Source: Neobacillus notoginsengisoli (GTDB taxonomy: Bacteria; Bacillota; Bacilli; Bacillales; Cytobacillaceae). Taken from it: a stretch of 64,000 bases of DNA. Below the pieces are notes generated by a model. The model searched no databases. It had not been told where the DNA came from and saw nothing but the letters and a program-made list of their open reading frames with translations. This document shows positions 18,275 to 26,230 of the stretch, piece by piece. The position numbers were made by a program, and so were the translations under genes. Position 1 is the first letter of the stretch; every line of letters starts with the position of its first letter. The DNA is taken from contig NZ_QWEG01000003.1 of NCBI RefSeq assembly GCF_003515685.1, forward strand, positions 62,001 through 126,000, written 5' to 3'.

Positions 18275-19123
18275 ATGTTCGGAAGGAAACCGAAGAATCA
18301 GAAAAAGAAAGAAAAAATCGATATAGTCTTTAATATTTTGGTCATATTCTTCGCAATATTGAACTTGTTCCCGCTTTACTGGCTGTTTACCAGCTCGCTA
18401 AAGAACAGTTCGGATGTTGTCAAAATGCCGCCTGACTGGTGGCCGAAAACGTTCACGTTCAGCAACTATGTGGATGTGTTCAACAATCAGCCGGCTTTGA
18501 AATGGGCCTATAACAGCATTGTTGTTTCGCTCGTCTCGACAGTCGCGCTCATTTTCGTGAGCTGCCTGGCAGCCTACGCTTTTTCAAAGCTGAAATTCAA
18601 AGGCAAAAACATTATTTTCATTATTTTCATCTCGAGTCTGATGGTTCCGAAAGAAGTCATGATTGTTCCGCTCTTCAGGCTGATCCAGGATCTTGGCATG
18701 GTCAATACGCTAAGCGGCATGATATGGCCTAACGTTGCCACCGCTTTCGGCGTTTTCCTATTAAAAGGATTTTTCGATACGATTCCTGATTCACTGCGTG
18801 AGTCGGCAAAAATTGACGGGGCCAGCGAATTGACGGTATTCTTCAAAATCATGCTGCCGATGGTCAAGCCGGGCATTGGCGCTTTGTTCATCCTTAACTT
18901 CGTCAATGTATGGAACGATTACCTGTGGCAGCTCGTTGTCGGCCAAAGCGAAAGTTCAAAAACACTCATGGTCGGAATTGCGACCTTGATGCAGGAGCTG
19001 AACCCGAACTTTGCGTACAAAATGGCAGGCGCGACTGTTGCTGCGATTCCAATGCTGGTTATCTTTATCTTTTTCCAAAGGTACTTCACGGCGGGAATCT
19101 CAATCGGAGCGGTCAAGGAATAA
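18275..19123 (+). CDS. CUT1 sugar ABC transporter permease 2 (MalG/SatC-like)
   Basis: The 282-residue protein has about six membrane helices and the EAA loop ESAKIDGASELTVFFKIMLP. I start at ATG 18275 behind AGGAGGTGG (18260-18268), which overlaps the stop of permease 1; the upstream frame has no site. Basic N-terminus (RKPKNQKKKEK) is cytoplasmic. It forms the heterodimeric channel with the preceding permease. Confidence 0.92.
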   Translation: MFGRKPKNQKKKEKIDIVFNILVIFFAILNLFPLYWLFTSSLKNSSDVVKMPPDWWPKTFTFSNYVDVFNNQPALKWAYNSIVVSLVSTVALIFVSCLAAYAFSKLKFKGKNIIFIIFISSLMVPKEVMIVPLFRLIQDLGMVNTLSGMIWPNVATAFGVFLLKGFFDTIPDSLRESAKIDGASELTVFFKIMLPMVKPGIGALFILNFVNVWNDYLWQLVVGQSESSKTLMVGIATLMQELNPNFAYKMAGATVAAIPMLVIFIFFQRYFTAGISIGAVKE

Positions 19124-19192
19124 AGGGAAGCTTTCATCAGTTGGGGATTTTCGTTATCCTCGGGAAAATTTTTATACTTGGAGATGTTTGTT

Positions 19193-19882
19193 ATGAGCAG
19201 CAATGAAGAAATTTTTGCCCGGCTTAAGGGAAATCTGATTGTTTCCTGCCAGGCGCTTCCGGAGGAGCCGCTTCACAGCCCGTACATTATGGGAAGAATG
19301 GCTTACGCGGCTATGCTCGGCGGGGCGAAGGGTATAAGAGCTAATGGGGTCGCGGACATTCAAGAAATCAAGAAAACAGTCGACCTGCCAATCATCGGTA
19401 TTATTAAGAAAGATTACGAAGGGTCGGATGTGTTCATTACGCCGACGATGGAAGAAATCGACCATCTGTATCGGGAAGGCGTCGACATCATCGCCCTTGA
19501 TGCCACAAAACGGATTAGGCCGGATGGGAAGACGATCAGCGAAATTTTCCCGGTGATTCGAGAAACGTATCCGGACCAGCTTTTTATGGCGGACTGTTCA
19601 ACGTATGAAGAAGCGGCTGAAGCGTACCGGCTTGGCTTTGATTGCCTTGGCACGACGCTGAGCGGCTATACGGCTTACACAACAGGGAAAGAGTTGCCTG
19701 ATGTTGAGATGCTTGGCAAAATCGCCGCCGATTTCCCGATTCCCGCAATTGCTGAAGGCGGAATCTGGACCCCTGAACAACTAAAAACAGTTTTCGGCGT
19801 CGGCGTCCATACCGCAGTTGTGGGAACAGCCATTACGAGGCCGATGGAAATTACAAAAAGATTTGTTCAAGCGATTGAATAG
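19193..19882 (+). CDS. nanE: N-acylglucosamine-6-phosphate 2-epimerase
   Basis: NanE converts N-acetylmannosamine-6-phosphate to N-acetylglucosamine-6-phosphate in sialic-acid breakdown. The (beta/alpha)8 protein starts LIVSCQALPEEPLHSP and has KGIRANG, PIIGIIKKDY and DIIALDAT, all family hallmarks. The start is ATG 19193 with GGAG nine bases upstream; two earlier in-frame ATGs lack spacing. The product has 229 residues. A terminator follows at once, so nanK and rpiR form a separate transcript or are read through. Confidence 0.95.
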   Translation: MSSNEEIFARLKGNLIVSCQALPEEPLHSPYIMGRMAYAAMLGGAKGIRANGVADIQEIKKTVDLPIIGIIKKDYEGSDVFITPTMEEIDHLYREGVDIIALDATKRIRPDGKTISEIFPVIRETYPDQLFMADCSTYEEAAEAYRLGFDCLGTTLSGYTAYTTGKELPDVEMLGKIAADFPIPAIAEGGIWTPEQLKTVFGVGVHTAVVGTAITRPMEITKRFVQAIE

Positions 19883-19909
19883 GAACTGCGCTTTGCGGTT
19901 CCGTTTTTT
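19882..19909 (+). terminator. Terminator after nanE
   Basis: GGAACTGC pairs with GCGGTTCC (one T-G pair) over GCTTT, followed by GTTTTTT. It overlaps the nanE stop. Confidence 0.85.
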
Positions 19910-19944
19910 CTTCTTGGCTGTGTTAAACTTGGCTGTTGATTTCC

Positions 19945-20072
19945 ACTCCGGGCACACGCTTTCCGCGGGGCGTCAGTGGAGCCTCCTCGGCGCATTTGCG
20001 CCTGTGGGGTCTCCACCTTGCCGCTTCATCCCGCCGGAGTCGGTGCCCTCCGTTTCAATCAACGTAGTTAAA
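19945..20072 (+). repeat. Long GC-rich dispersed repeat, intact copy
   Basis: The block begins CACGCTTTCCGCGGGGCG, continues AGTGGAGCCTCCTCGGCGC and ends TCCGTTTCAATCAAC. A second copy, interrupted by extra sequence, lies at 34253-34488. The block is self-complementary in parts (GCGCATTTGCGC, GGAGCCTCC) and sits in the gap between nanE and nanK. Similar blocks are familiar from Bacillaceae intergenic regions; I do not know their function. Confidence 0.8.
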
Positions 20073-20131
20073 CTCCAAAAATAGTCTTTAACACAGCTCT
20101 CTTCTTAATAACTGATAATGAGGTTGAGAAT

Positions 20132-21019
20132 ATGAACATCTTAACAGCGGATATTGGAGGCACCTCAATTAAAGTCGGTATTTGCCACGAAGATGGGCGA
20201 ATTGACCAATTTACAGAATACAGCACAAAGTGGGCGAATGGCGAGCTCCGATTAGTCGATCGGTTGATGGACATCCTTTCACCTTACAGTGGTTACGATG
20301 CGATTGGCATCAGTACAGCTGGCCAAGTGAACAGCGAAGAGGGAGTCATCACGTATGCGAATGAAAACATTCCCGGCTATACGGGAACAAGGTTGAAGGA
20401 ACTTTTGCAAGATCGATTCGATGTTTCGGTGAAGGTTGAAAATGATGTGAATGCCGCCGCGCTCGGTGAACTGCATTTCGGGGCAGGCAGGGGCTTTCAA
20501 GATTTTCTTTGCCTGACATATGGAACGGGCATCGGGGGAGCGATCGTTCTCGGGTCGCAGGTGTATAAAGGCCACACCGGCAGTGCCGCTGAATTCGGGC
20601 ATATCATCACTCATCCGCTTGGCAACCGCTGTGCATGCGGCGGGCTTGGCTGCTATGAAACGTATGCATCAACGACAGCATTAATAAAAAAAGCGATAGA
20701 AATTGACAAAGACTGGATTAATGGCAAAATAGTTTTTGAGAAGCTTAACCAGGGGAGTCCAATTTTGGAACAAGTGATCGATGATTGGGTTTTCGAAATA
20801 GCGCTTGGCCTCGTGTCGCTGATTCATGTGTTTAACCCTCCTGCGGTCGTGCTTGGCGGGGGCACCATGGAACAGGAAATGCTCGTTGGGCTCGTTTCGA
20901 AAAAGGTCCGGGAAATGATGATGGAAAGCTTCTCTGATATTCATATTTTGAAAGCCGAGCTTGGAAATAAAGCAGGCTTGCTTGGCGCAGCATCTCTTCA
21001 TTTTAAAAGCGAACTTTAG
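20132..21019 (+). CDS. nanK: ROK-family kinase, probable N-acetylmannosamine kinase
   Basis: The 295-residue ROK kinase has the phosphate loop [11 protein letters not shown] at the N-terminus and the zinc-binding motif [10 protein letters not shown] near residue 170, preceded by GHIITHP. Context beside nanA and nanE makes N-acetylmannosamine the likely substrate, giving the 6-phosphate used by NanE. Glucokinase-like or other N-acetylhexosamine activity cannot be excluded from sequence. ATG 20132 follows GAGGTTGAG. The rpiR gene follows after 11 bases with its own AGGAGG, so both are cotranscribed. Confidence 0.88.
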   Translation: MNILTADIGGTSIKVGICHEDGRIDQFTEYSTKWANGELRLVDRLMDILSPYSGYDAIGISTAGQVNSEEGVITYANENIPGYTGTRLKELLQDRFDVSVKVENDVNAAALGELHFGAGRGFQDFLCLTYGTGIGGAIVLGSQVYKGHTGSAAEFGHIITHPLGNRCACGGLGCYETYASTTALIKKAIEIDKDWINGKIVFEKLNQGSPILEQVIDDWVFEIALGLVSLIHVFNPPAVVLGGGTMEQEMLVGLVSKKVREMMMESFSDIHILKAELGNKAGLLGAASLHFKSEL

Positions 21020-21030
21020 GAGGAGTCTCC

Positions 21031-21885
21031 ATGAATAGCCAAGATATCTTTTCACTTATTCATTCCCGTTATCAATCTTTTACGAACACCGAAAAAAAGG
21101 TCGCCGATTATATTCTTGAGCATACGAAGGATGTCATCTTCATGTCGATCACCGATCTCGCCGACGCCTGCAATGTCGGTGAGTCAAGCATTTTTCGTTT
21201 TTGCAAAACAATGAATCTGAAAGGCTATCAAGAGTTTAAAATCATGATGGCGCACAGCATTTCGCCGGATGGCGAAGCGCCCCAACTATCAAGCAAAATC
21301 ACGATGGAAGACACGATTGAAGAGCTTTCTTCAAAAATCCTTTCATCCAATGTCAGCGCGTTGACGGAAACATATAACCTGATTTCCAAAGAAGATATAT
21401 CCCTTGCGGTGGACCGCATGTTGAAGGCTGACAAAGTCCATTTCTTCGGCGTGGGCTCCTCATTAATGACCGCCCTTGAGGCAAAAAATAAGTTCATGCG
21501 GATTACAAACAAAGCGGAATGCACACTCGATTCCCATTTACAGATCATGTCAGCCGCATTGATGTCAGAAAAAGATGTCGCCGTCCTGATTTCCTATTCA
21601 GGCTCGACAAAAGATACTATTGAAGTCGCAAAAGTGGCCAGGGAGGCCGGCGCCAACATCATCGCCATCACCCGCTTCGCCAAATCGCCACTGACAAACT
21701 ACTCAGACATCACCTTACTTTGCGGCGCAAACGAAGGACCGCTCCAAGGCGGCAGCCTCACAGCAAAAATATCCCAGCTCTACCTGCTCGACCTACTCTA
21801 CTTCGAATACTTCAAACGCACATACAACCAATCCACAACCAACAAAGAACGAACCGCCAAAGCCGTCATCGAAAAAATGCTATGA
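21031..21885 (+). CDS. RpiR-family transcriptional regulator of sialic-acid genes
   Basis: The first 77 residues form the RpiR helix-turn-helix (ITDLADACNVGESSIFRFCKT). The C-terminal half is a SIS sugar-phosphate-binding domain (VLISYSGSTKDTIEVAKVAREAG). Location downstream of nanK points to control of the nan genes with an N-acetylmannosamine- or glucosamine-phosphate effector; this is inference. The last ~200 coding bases are strongly G-poor and C-rich (bases 21781-21880 contain 34 C and 11 G by my count). The TGA stop is part of a dispersed TGAAGCA element. Confidence 0.92.
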   Translation: MNSQDIFSLIHSRYQSFTNTEKKVADYILEHTKDVIFMSITDLADACNVGESSIFRFCKTMNLKGYQEFKIMMAHSISPDGEAPQLSSKITMEDTIEELSSKILSSNVSALTETYNLISKEDISLAVDRMLKADKVHFFGVGSSLMTALEAKNKFMRITNKAECTLDSHLQIMSAALMSEKDVAVLISYSGSTKDTIEVAKVAREAGANIIAITRFAKSPLTNYSDITLLCGANEGPLQGGSLTAKISQLYLLDLLYFEYFKRTYNQSTTNKERTAKAVIEKML

Positions 21886-21911
21886 AGCAGGGGACGGTTC
21901 CAGTGCTTCAT
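21883..21911 (+). repeat. Dispersed TGAAGCA...TGCTTCA element, copy 7
   Basis: TGAAGCAGGGGACGGTTCC followed by AGTGCTTCA: the cleanest copy, with perfect 7-bp inverted ends. Its first three bases are the stop codon of the rpiR gene. Confidence 0.85.
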
Positions 21912-21992
21912 TCGGTACTCGAAAGATGCAACTTAATGGCGTAGTTCTACTGCTTCGGGCGAGGGATCTGGCAGGGATAAGGGGCAGAGGGG

Positions 21993-22007
21993 ATTAGTAA
22001 GCAATTA
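21993..22007 (+). repeat. Left 15-bp direct repeat of the NERD segment
   Basis: ATTAGTAAGCAATTA recurs exactly at 23964-23978. The two copies bracket the array-NERD gene-array segment. Confidence 0.7.
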
Positions 22008-22195
22008 ATAGTACAAAGGTGCTGAGGTCCTGCTGGAAAGCCGGGCCTTTTTGTATTCCTGGGGTAGATAGGATGAAAGCCAAGAGGATGTGAATGAAAA
22101 GCTGGTTATAAAATGTTTTTGTTTCTCTTTAACGGGTTTCGTTGGATGGAATTGGTAATTCCTTAAACCAGGTCGTCCGCTACGGATTTTTTTGG

Positions 22196-22253
22196 GTGGC
22201 TGGCAGTTCATTCACTAGGTTTTACTCGAGAGCGGAGTGCTAGTTTTGCAGTC
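22196..22253 (+). repeat. Left copy of the array leader
   Basis: The stretch from GGTGGCTGGCAGTTC to GAGTGCTAGTTTTGCAGTC is repeated with a few substitutions at 23681-23741. In both places it leads directly into a GGACGAAT array. Confidence 0.8.
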
Positions 22254-22447
22254 GGACGAATGAAGTGCATTTCCGGACGAATCTTTTGGTTTCTGGACGA
22301 ATGACCCGCCAATTCGGCCGAATCATCGGTTAAGTCGGATCAATCCCTAGATCCTGGACGAATCACTAGCTAAGTTGGACGAATGACACACTAAGTCAGG
22401 CGAATTACCAACTAATCCGGACGAATGACATCGCAAACTGGACGAAT
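22254..22447 (-). repeat. 21-bp periodic ATTCGTCC array (array 2, ten units, minus orientation)
   Basis: On the plus strand the core reads GGACGAAT. The GAAT part lies at 22258, 22279, 22299, 22320, 22341 (CAAT), 22360, 22381, 22402, 22423 and 22444, giving intervals of 21, 20, 21, 21, 19, 21, 21, 21 and 21. Filler between cores differs from unit to unit. The first two fillers resemble those of array 3 but later ones do not. Confidence 0.9.
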
Positions 22448-22640
22448 CCTCCATTCCTACGCTTCTACACATGATGAAAATTGGCAGGAAGAACGAAATA
22501 TAGAAGACAATAAGTGTGATAATTAAAATCTTACGGATTGTTGGCAGTACTTTGTCAAAAAATGTACAAATTTACCTTAATTTTTAAAAGGAAATGAAAG
22601 ATGTTGTACGAATTCTTATTAAAAGAAAGGAGTGGATAAG

Positions 22641-23669
22641 TTGGATGTGTTACCAAGGACAATTTTATTGAAGGTTTTGGCATTAGAGGCATTAGCTGGC
22701 AGAGTATCCTCGAATCACCTTAAATACCCTCAGATCCTTGAAAGTTTAAGGCTGGAGCGGGCAGGATATAACGGGGAAAAATCGATGGACTATCCGCTAA
22801 AACTATTGGACAAAGAAAAATATTTCATTTTTAATGGGCTAAGGCTAGAGGGAACGGATTTTGCTTTACAACTGGATACGTATTTATTGTCTCAATACTT
22901 TTCCGTCATTTTTGAATCTAAAAATTGGAACGGACAGGTTTGCTTTAAACAGAAGCCCTGCCAAGTGGTTCGAATACTTGATGGAATCGAACAAGGAATG
23001 CCGAACCCGGTTGAGCAGGTCAAAACTCAAAAGTATAACTTAAACAGATGGTATAGTCAGAACCAAATGCCAGTGCTGCCGCTTGAAGGCTATGGGGTTT
23101 TTGGAAATTCGACCATCATTACTATTGATAAAGGATATTATGAAGCAGAGAAGTCTATTTGCAAAATAGATTACATTAACTCCATTATCCGCAAGTTGGA
23201 AACCCTCTATAAAACTCCCATTTTGACACAAAAAGAACTCAACAAATTAAAGCGCAGGCTTCTTAAAGCAAATACTCCACAACTAAAAAATTACCTATCA
23301 ACCTTTAATTTACATCAGTCCGAAGTTAGAACCGGGGTTCGCTGTCCTGATTGCGGGCTTCTTGCGATGGAGTATAAGAAATCTTCATGGCATTGCCCAA
23401 GTTGCGAATGTATTTCAGATGACGCCCACATTCCATCAATAATCGATTATTATTTGATCTTTGGCCCAATGATCAGCCATCAAGATTTTAAGTGGTTTTT
23501 GCATCTGCATAGCAGCAGTGTTGCCACGAAAAAGCTGGCATCATTAAAATTCGAAAAGATTGGAAAGACAAAGTCAACCATTCATAAAATCCCCTATGAG
23601 TTTATCAGCGCGAATCAGGAAAAAAGTAAAAATGGGACATTGTTAGCTGGAAAGTGTGGTAAGGTTTAA
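22641..23669 (+). CDS. NERD-domain (nuclease-related) protein with zinc ribbon
   Basis: The 342-residue protein has a NERD domain (about residues 40-150): GYNGEKSMDYPL, LRLEGTDFALQLDTYLLS and FESKNWNGQVCF contain the Glu, Asp, Glu/Lys positions of the restriction-endonuclease-like core. A C-terminal zinc ribbon CPDCGLLA...CPSCECIS follows near residue 235. NERD proteins are thought to process DNA, but function is unproven. I start at TTG 22641, nine bases from AAAGGAG; the GTG at 22632 is too close. The gene is bracketed by duplicated leaders, two 21-bp arrays and a 15-bp direct repeat, which suggests a cassette. Confidence 0.87.
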   Translation: MDVLPRTILLKVLALEALAGRVSSNHLKYPQILESLRLERAGYNGEKSMDYPLKLLDKEKYFIFNGLRLEGTDFALQLDTYLLSQYFSVIFESKNWNGQVCFKQKPCQVVRILDGIEQGMPNPVEQVKTQKYNLNRWYSQNQMPVLPLEGYGVFGNSTIITIDKGYYEAEKSICKIDYINSIIRKLETLYKTPILTQKELNKLKRRLLKANTPQLKNYLSTFNLHQSEVRTGVRCPDCGLLAMEYKKSSWHCPSCECISDDAHIPSIIDYYLIFGPMISHQDFKWFLHLHSSSVATKKLASLKFEKIGKTKSTIHKIPYEFISANQEKSKNGTLLAGKCGKV

Positions 23670-23680
23670 CCAGTTTTATG

Positions 23681-23741
23681 GTATGGCTGGCCGTTCGTTC
23701 AATTAGGCTTTACTTAAGAGAGGAGTGCTAGATATGCAGTC
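23681..23741 (+). repeat. Right copy of the array leader
   Basis: It matches the left leader at 22196-22253, from GTATGGCTGGCCGTTC to GAGTGCTAGATATGCAGTC, and begins 11 bases after the NERD stop codon. Confidence 0.8.
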
Positions 23742-23934
23742 GGACGAATTAAGTGTGTTTCCGGACGAATCTTTAGCTACTCGGGACGAATGAACTGCTA
23801 ATCCGGACGAATGAATACTGATCCGGACGAATCCTCAGACTCACGACGAAAGCTCGGTAATCCGGCCGAATTAACTCCAAATTAGGACAAATCACCTCCT
23901 AAAATGGACGAATCACCGCCCAATCCGGACGAAT
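23742..23934 (-). repeat. 21-bp periodic ATTCGTCC array (array 3, ten units, minus orientation)
   Basis: GAAT of the GGACGAAT cores lies at 23746, 23767, 23788, 23809, 23829, 23848, 23868, 23889, 23910 and 23931 (intervals 21, 21, 21, 20, 19, 20, 21, 21, 21). One core is CGACGAAA, one GGCCGAAT and one GGACAAAT. Filler is variable. Stops occur in the frames I read, so this is not coding. Confidence 0.9.
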
Positions 23935-23963
23935 GCAAAATAAAAGGACTTAACAGCAAGCTA

Positions 23964-23978
23964 ATTAGTAAGCAATTA
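23964..23978 (+). repeat. Right 15-bp direct repeat of the NERD segment
   Basis: ATTAGTAAGCAATTA, identical to 21993-22007. Confidence 0.7.
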
Positions 23979-24111
23979 GTTCCGTAAAAACCGTTTTCAA
24001 AGCCAATTGAACGAAGAGCAGGTTACAAAACCCCTTTTCTATATAAAAGGTGCTCTTTTTGCAAAAGAAAAGACGCATGCAACCGCACGCGCCCCAATTC
24101 AAATAATCCAT

Positions 24112-25119
24112 CTATTTCTTCATCAACAAATATATAAAATAAGGTGCTCCAATCAGCGCGGTCATGATGCCGGCCGCGATGCCTTCAGGTTCAGCGAGAT
24201 TTCGCCCGATTGTGTCTGCGAACAGGAGCAGCCAGCCGCCAATTAGCAGGGAAACAGGGAGATAAAGCTGCGCCCTCGGTCCGACGAGTGCTTTTGCCAG
24301 GTGGGGGGCCATCAGTCCGATAAAGGCAATTCCGCCCGTTACCGATACTGAAGCGGCCGCAAGTGCGACAGCGATCAGCAGCAAAGAAAAGCGTTCCTTC
24401 TCGAGCGATACGCCAAGGCCAATGGAAACAGGTTCATTCATTGAAAGGATATTCAATCTGTTGGCCTTAAAAAGCGTAAAAGGAATTAATACCGCCAGCC
24501 AGGGCAAAATGGCCACGATGAACGGCCAATCCGCTCCCCAAATGTTTCCGGCTAACCAGCGAGCAATGAAATCAACCTTTTGCCGCTCAGCGGATGAAAT
24601 GACAACGATCATCGCGCCGGACAGGGCCATGGAAAACCCAATTCCGACTAGAATAAGCCGTGCCGGTTCGAGGCCGACTCCGCGCCGATAAGAGAAAAAG
24701 TAAATCAACAGCGCGGTCATCACTGCGCCGGCAAAAGCGACAACTGGCAAAACAAACACAAACGAAGTTACCTCAATCGGCACAAATAGAAAAAAGATAG
24801 CAATTCCAATCCCCGCACCCGCATTAATTCCGATAATTCCGGGATCGGCAAGGTCATTCCTAGTTAGCCCTTGCAAAATCGCTCCCGAAATCGCGAGACC
24901 CATTCCCGCAAGCAATGTGATCAAAATCCGAGGAAGCCTGATTGAAAGTAAGATGAATTCTTCTTTAAACGTGCCGTTCCCGAGCAAAGTAGGGATGATC
25001 CGGTTGTATGACACCGATGAATAGCCGAGCCCGAGACTCACCACAATCGTCGCCGCAATCAGCACCAAAAACCCTACCACGAGCAGCCTTTGTTTTCTCA
25101 AAATCGATGGATGAATCAT
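24112..25119 (-). CDS. FecCD-family iron-siderophore ABC permease (second subunit)
   Basis: The 335-residue protein has about ten membrane helices of the FecCD type (ISGAILQGLTRNDLADPGIIGINAGAG, and GGIAFIGLMAPHLAKALVGP near the C-terminus). It forms a heterodimeric channel with the next gene upstream. ATG 25119 overlaps the preceding stop by four bases, indicating coupled translation. It is the last gene of the Fur-controlled operon. It most resembles the YfhA/YfiZ class for hydroxamate siderophores, but the ligand is not certain. Confidence 0.93.
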   Translation of the reverse strand: MIHPSILRKQRLLVVGFLVLIAATIVVSLGLGYSSVSYNRIIPTLLGNGTFKEEFILLSIRLPRILITLLAGMGLAISGAILQGLTRNDLADPGIIGINAGAGIGIAIFFLFVPIEVTSFVFVLPVVAFAGAVMTALLIYFFSYRRGVGLEPARLILVGIGFSMALSGAMIVVISSAERQKVDFIARWLAGNIWGADWPFIVAILPWLAVLIPFTLFKANRLNILSMNEPVSIGLGVSLEKERFSLLLIAVALAAASVSVTGGIAFIGLMAPHLAKALVGPRAQLYLPVSLLIGGWLLLFADTIGRNLAEPEGIAAGIMTALIGAPYFIYLLMKK

Positions 25120-26120
25120 AATGAAAGTTTCCCTCCTTTATGGATGATAAACAAAAAGAAGGGGAGGCCAAGCATCGAAACGATTGCGAACACAGGGGTT
25201 TCGTAAGGTGCATTTACCGTGCGCGCGATCGTGTCGGCTAGCACCATGAACGCCGCACCGACAACGCCGGACATCGGAATGATGTACCGGTAATCCGTGC
25301 CGACGATTATGCGGACGATATGCGGGATCATCAGGCCGATGAATGCCATATTACCAACCAGTGCAACAGAAGCGCCCGCGAGCAACACAATTGCCACGAC
25401 TAAAAGAATTTTGATTTGCTGTGTTTTCTGGCCGAGGCCGACAGCAACTTCTTCACTCAAGCTGAGGATGGTCAGTTGTTTTGAGAGGAAAAGGGCAATC
25501 ACCAGGCCAATCAATATAAAGGGAACAATGACTTTCAACTGGCTCCAGGACGTGCCCATCAGACCACCGGATGTCCAAAGGGAGACGTCTTTCGATATTT
25601 TAAAATACAACCCAATTCCATCAGCGACTCCGTATAAAAACGCGGACACCGCTGCACCGGCTAAAACGATCCGTAAATGCGAAAAACCGCCCCGTTTAGC
25701 AGTCCCGATTCCGAGGACAAGCAAAACACCGACAGCGGCTCCGATAAAACAGGCAATCGTGATGCCAAAATAACCGATCGAAGGGATTAGGCCAATCGTT
25801 AGCGCCAATGCTGTATTCGCTCCGGCTGTTAGGCCAAGTAAGCCTGGGTCGGCAAGCGGGTTTCGTGTCAGCCCTTGCATAATCGCGCCTGCAACGGCTA
25901 AGGCGCCACCAACAAAAACAGCCGCAACCTCACGCGGGAAGCGGATTTCACGCAGCATTGTTGCCGTATCACTTTTCCCCGAACCGGAAAGAGCCATCCA
26001 GATATCGTTTAGGCTCGTTTCCGCAGCGCCAAAGCGCAGTCCAATGAACAGTGATGCCCCCATCAGCAAAAGCCCGCCTATAAACTTTAGAAAAAATAAG
26101 TTTTCCCGATTCATCTTCAT
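25116..26120 (-). CDS. FecCD-family iron-siderophore ABC permease (first subunit)
   Basis: The 334-residue permease has FecCD motifs (VAGAIMQGLTRNPLADPGLLG and VGNMAFIGLMIPHIVRIIVG). The start could be ATG 26120 or the third codon at 26114; the ribosome site is weak, consistent with lower expression than the binding protein. A perfect 10-bp hairpin separates it from the binding-protein gene. Confidence 0.92.
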   Translation of the reverse strand: MKMNRENLFFLKFIGGLLLMGASLFIGLRFGAAETSLNDIWMALSGSGKSDTATMLREIRFPREVAAVFVGGALAVAGAIMQGLTRNPLADPGLLGLTAGANTALALTIGLIPSIGYFGITIACFIGAAVGVLLVLGIGTAKRGGFSHLRIVLAGAAVSAFLYGVADGIGLYFKISKDVSLWTSGGLMGTSWSQLKVIVPFILIGLVIALFLSKQLTILSLSEEVAVGLGQKTQQIKILLVVAIVLLAGASVALVGNMAFIGLMIPHIVRIIVGTDYRYIIPMSGVVGAAFMVLADTIARTVNAPYETPVFAIVSMLGLPFFLFIIHKGGKLSL

Positions 26121-26152
26121 CTCATCATTTCTCTATTTAATATGTATAAAGA

Positions 26153-26180
26153 AGAGGAATTCCGTTTAAAGAATTCCTCT
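26153..26180 (-). terminator. Hairpin between siderophore-binding protein and permease genes
   Basis: AGAGGAATTC and GAATTCCTCT form a perfect 10-bp stem over an 8-base loop, with T-rich flanks on both strands. In an operon it probably acts as a partial terminator or mRNA stabiliser, setting more binding protein than permease. Confidence 0.75.
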
Positions 26181-26230
26181 TTTGAGTCACTTACCCAATT
26201 TTAAGGCTTAAACTACGGAAAAACCACCAT

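Noticed and set aside
22021-22055. Terminator-like hairpin AGGTCC/GGGCCT with T run
   Set aside because: The stem is short with a 12-base loop and no gene ends nearby; too weak to call.
22254-23934. CRISPR-like reading of GGACGAAT arrays (short repeat, variable filler)
   Set aside because: The repeat is only 8-9 bp and the filler 12-13 bp, far too short for CRISPR; no cas genes adjoin.
24007-24246. 79-residue plus-strand frame after array 3
   Set aside because: It overlaps the end of the FecCD permease gene on the other strand and lacks protein character.
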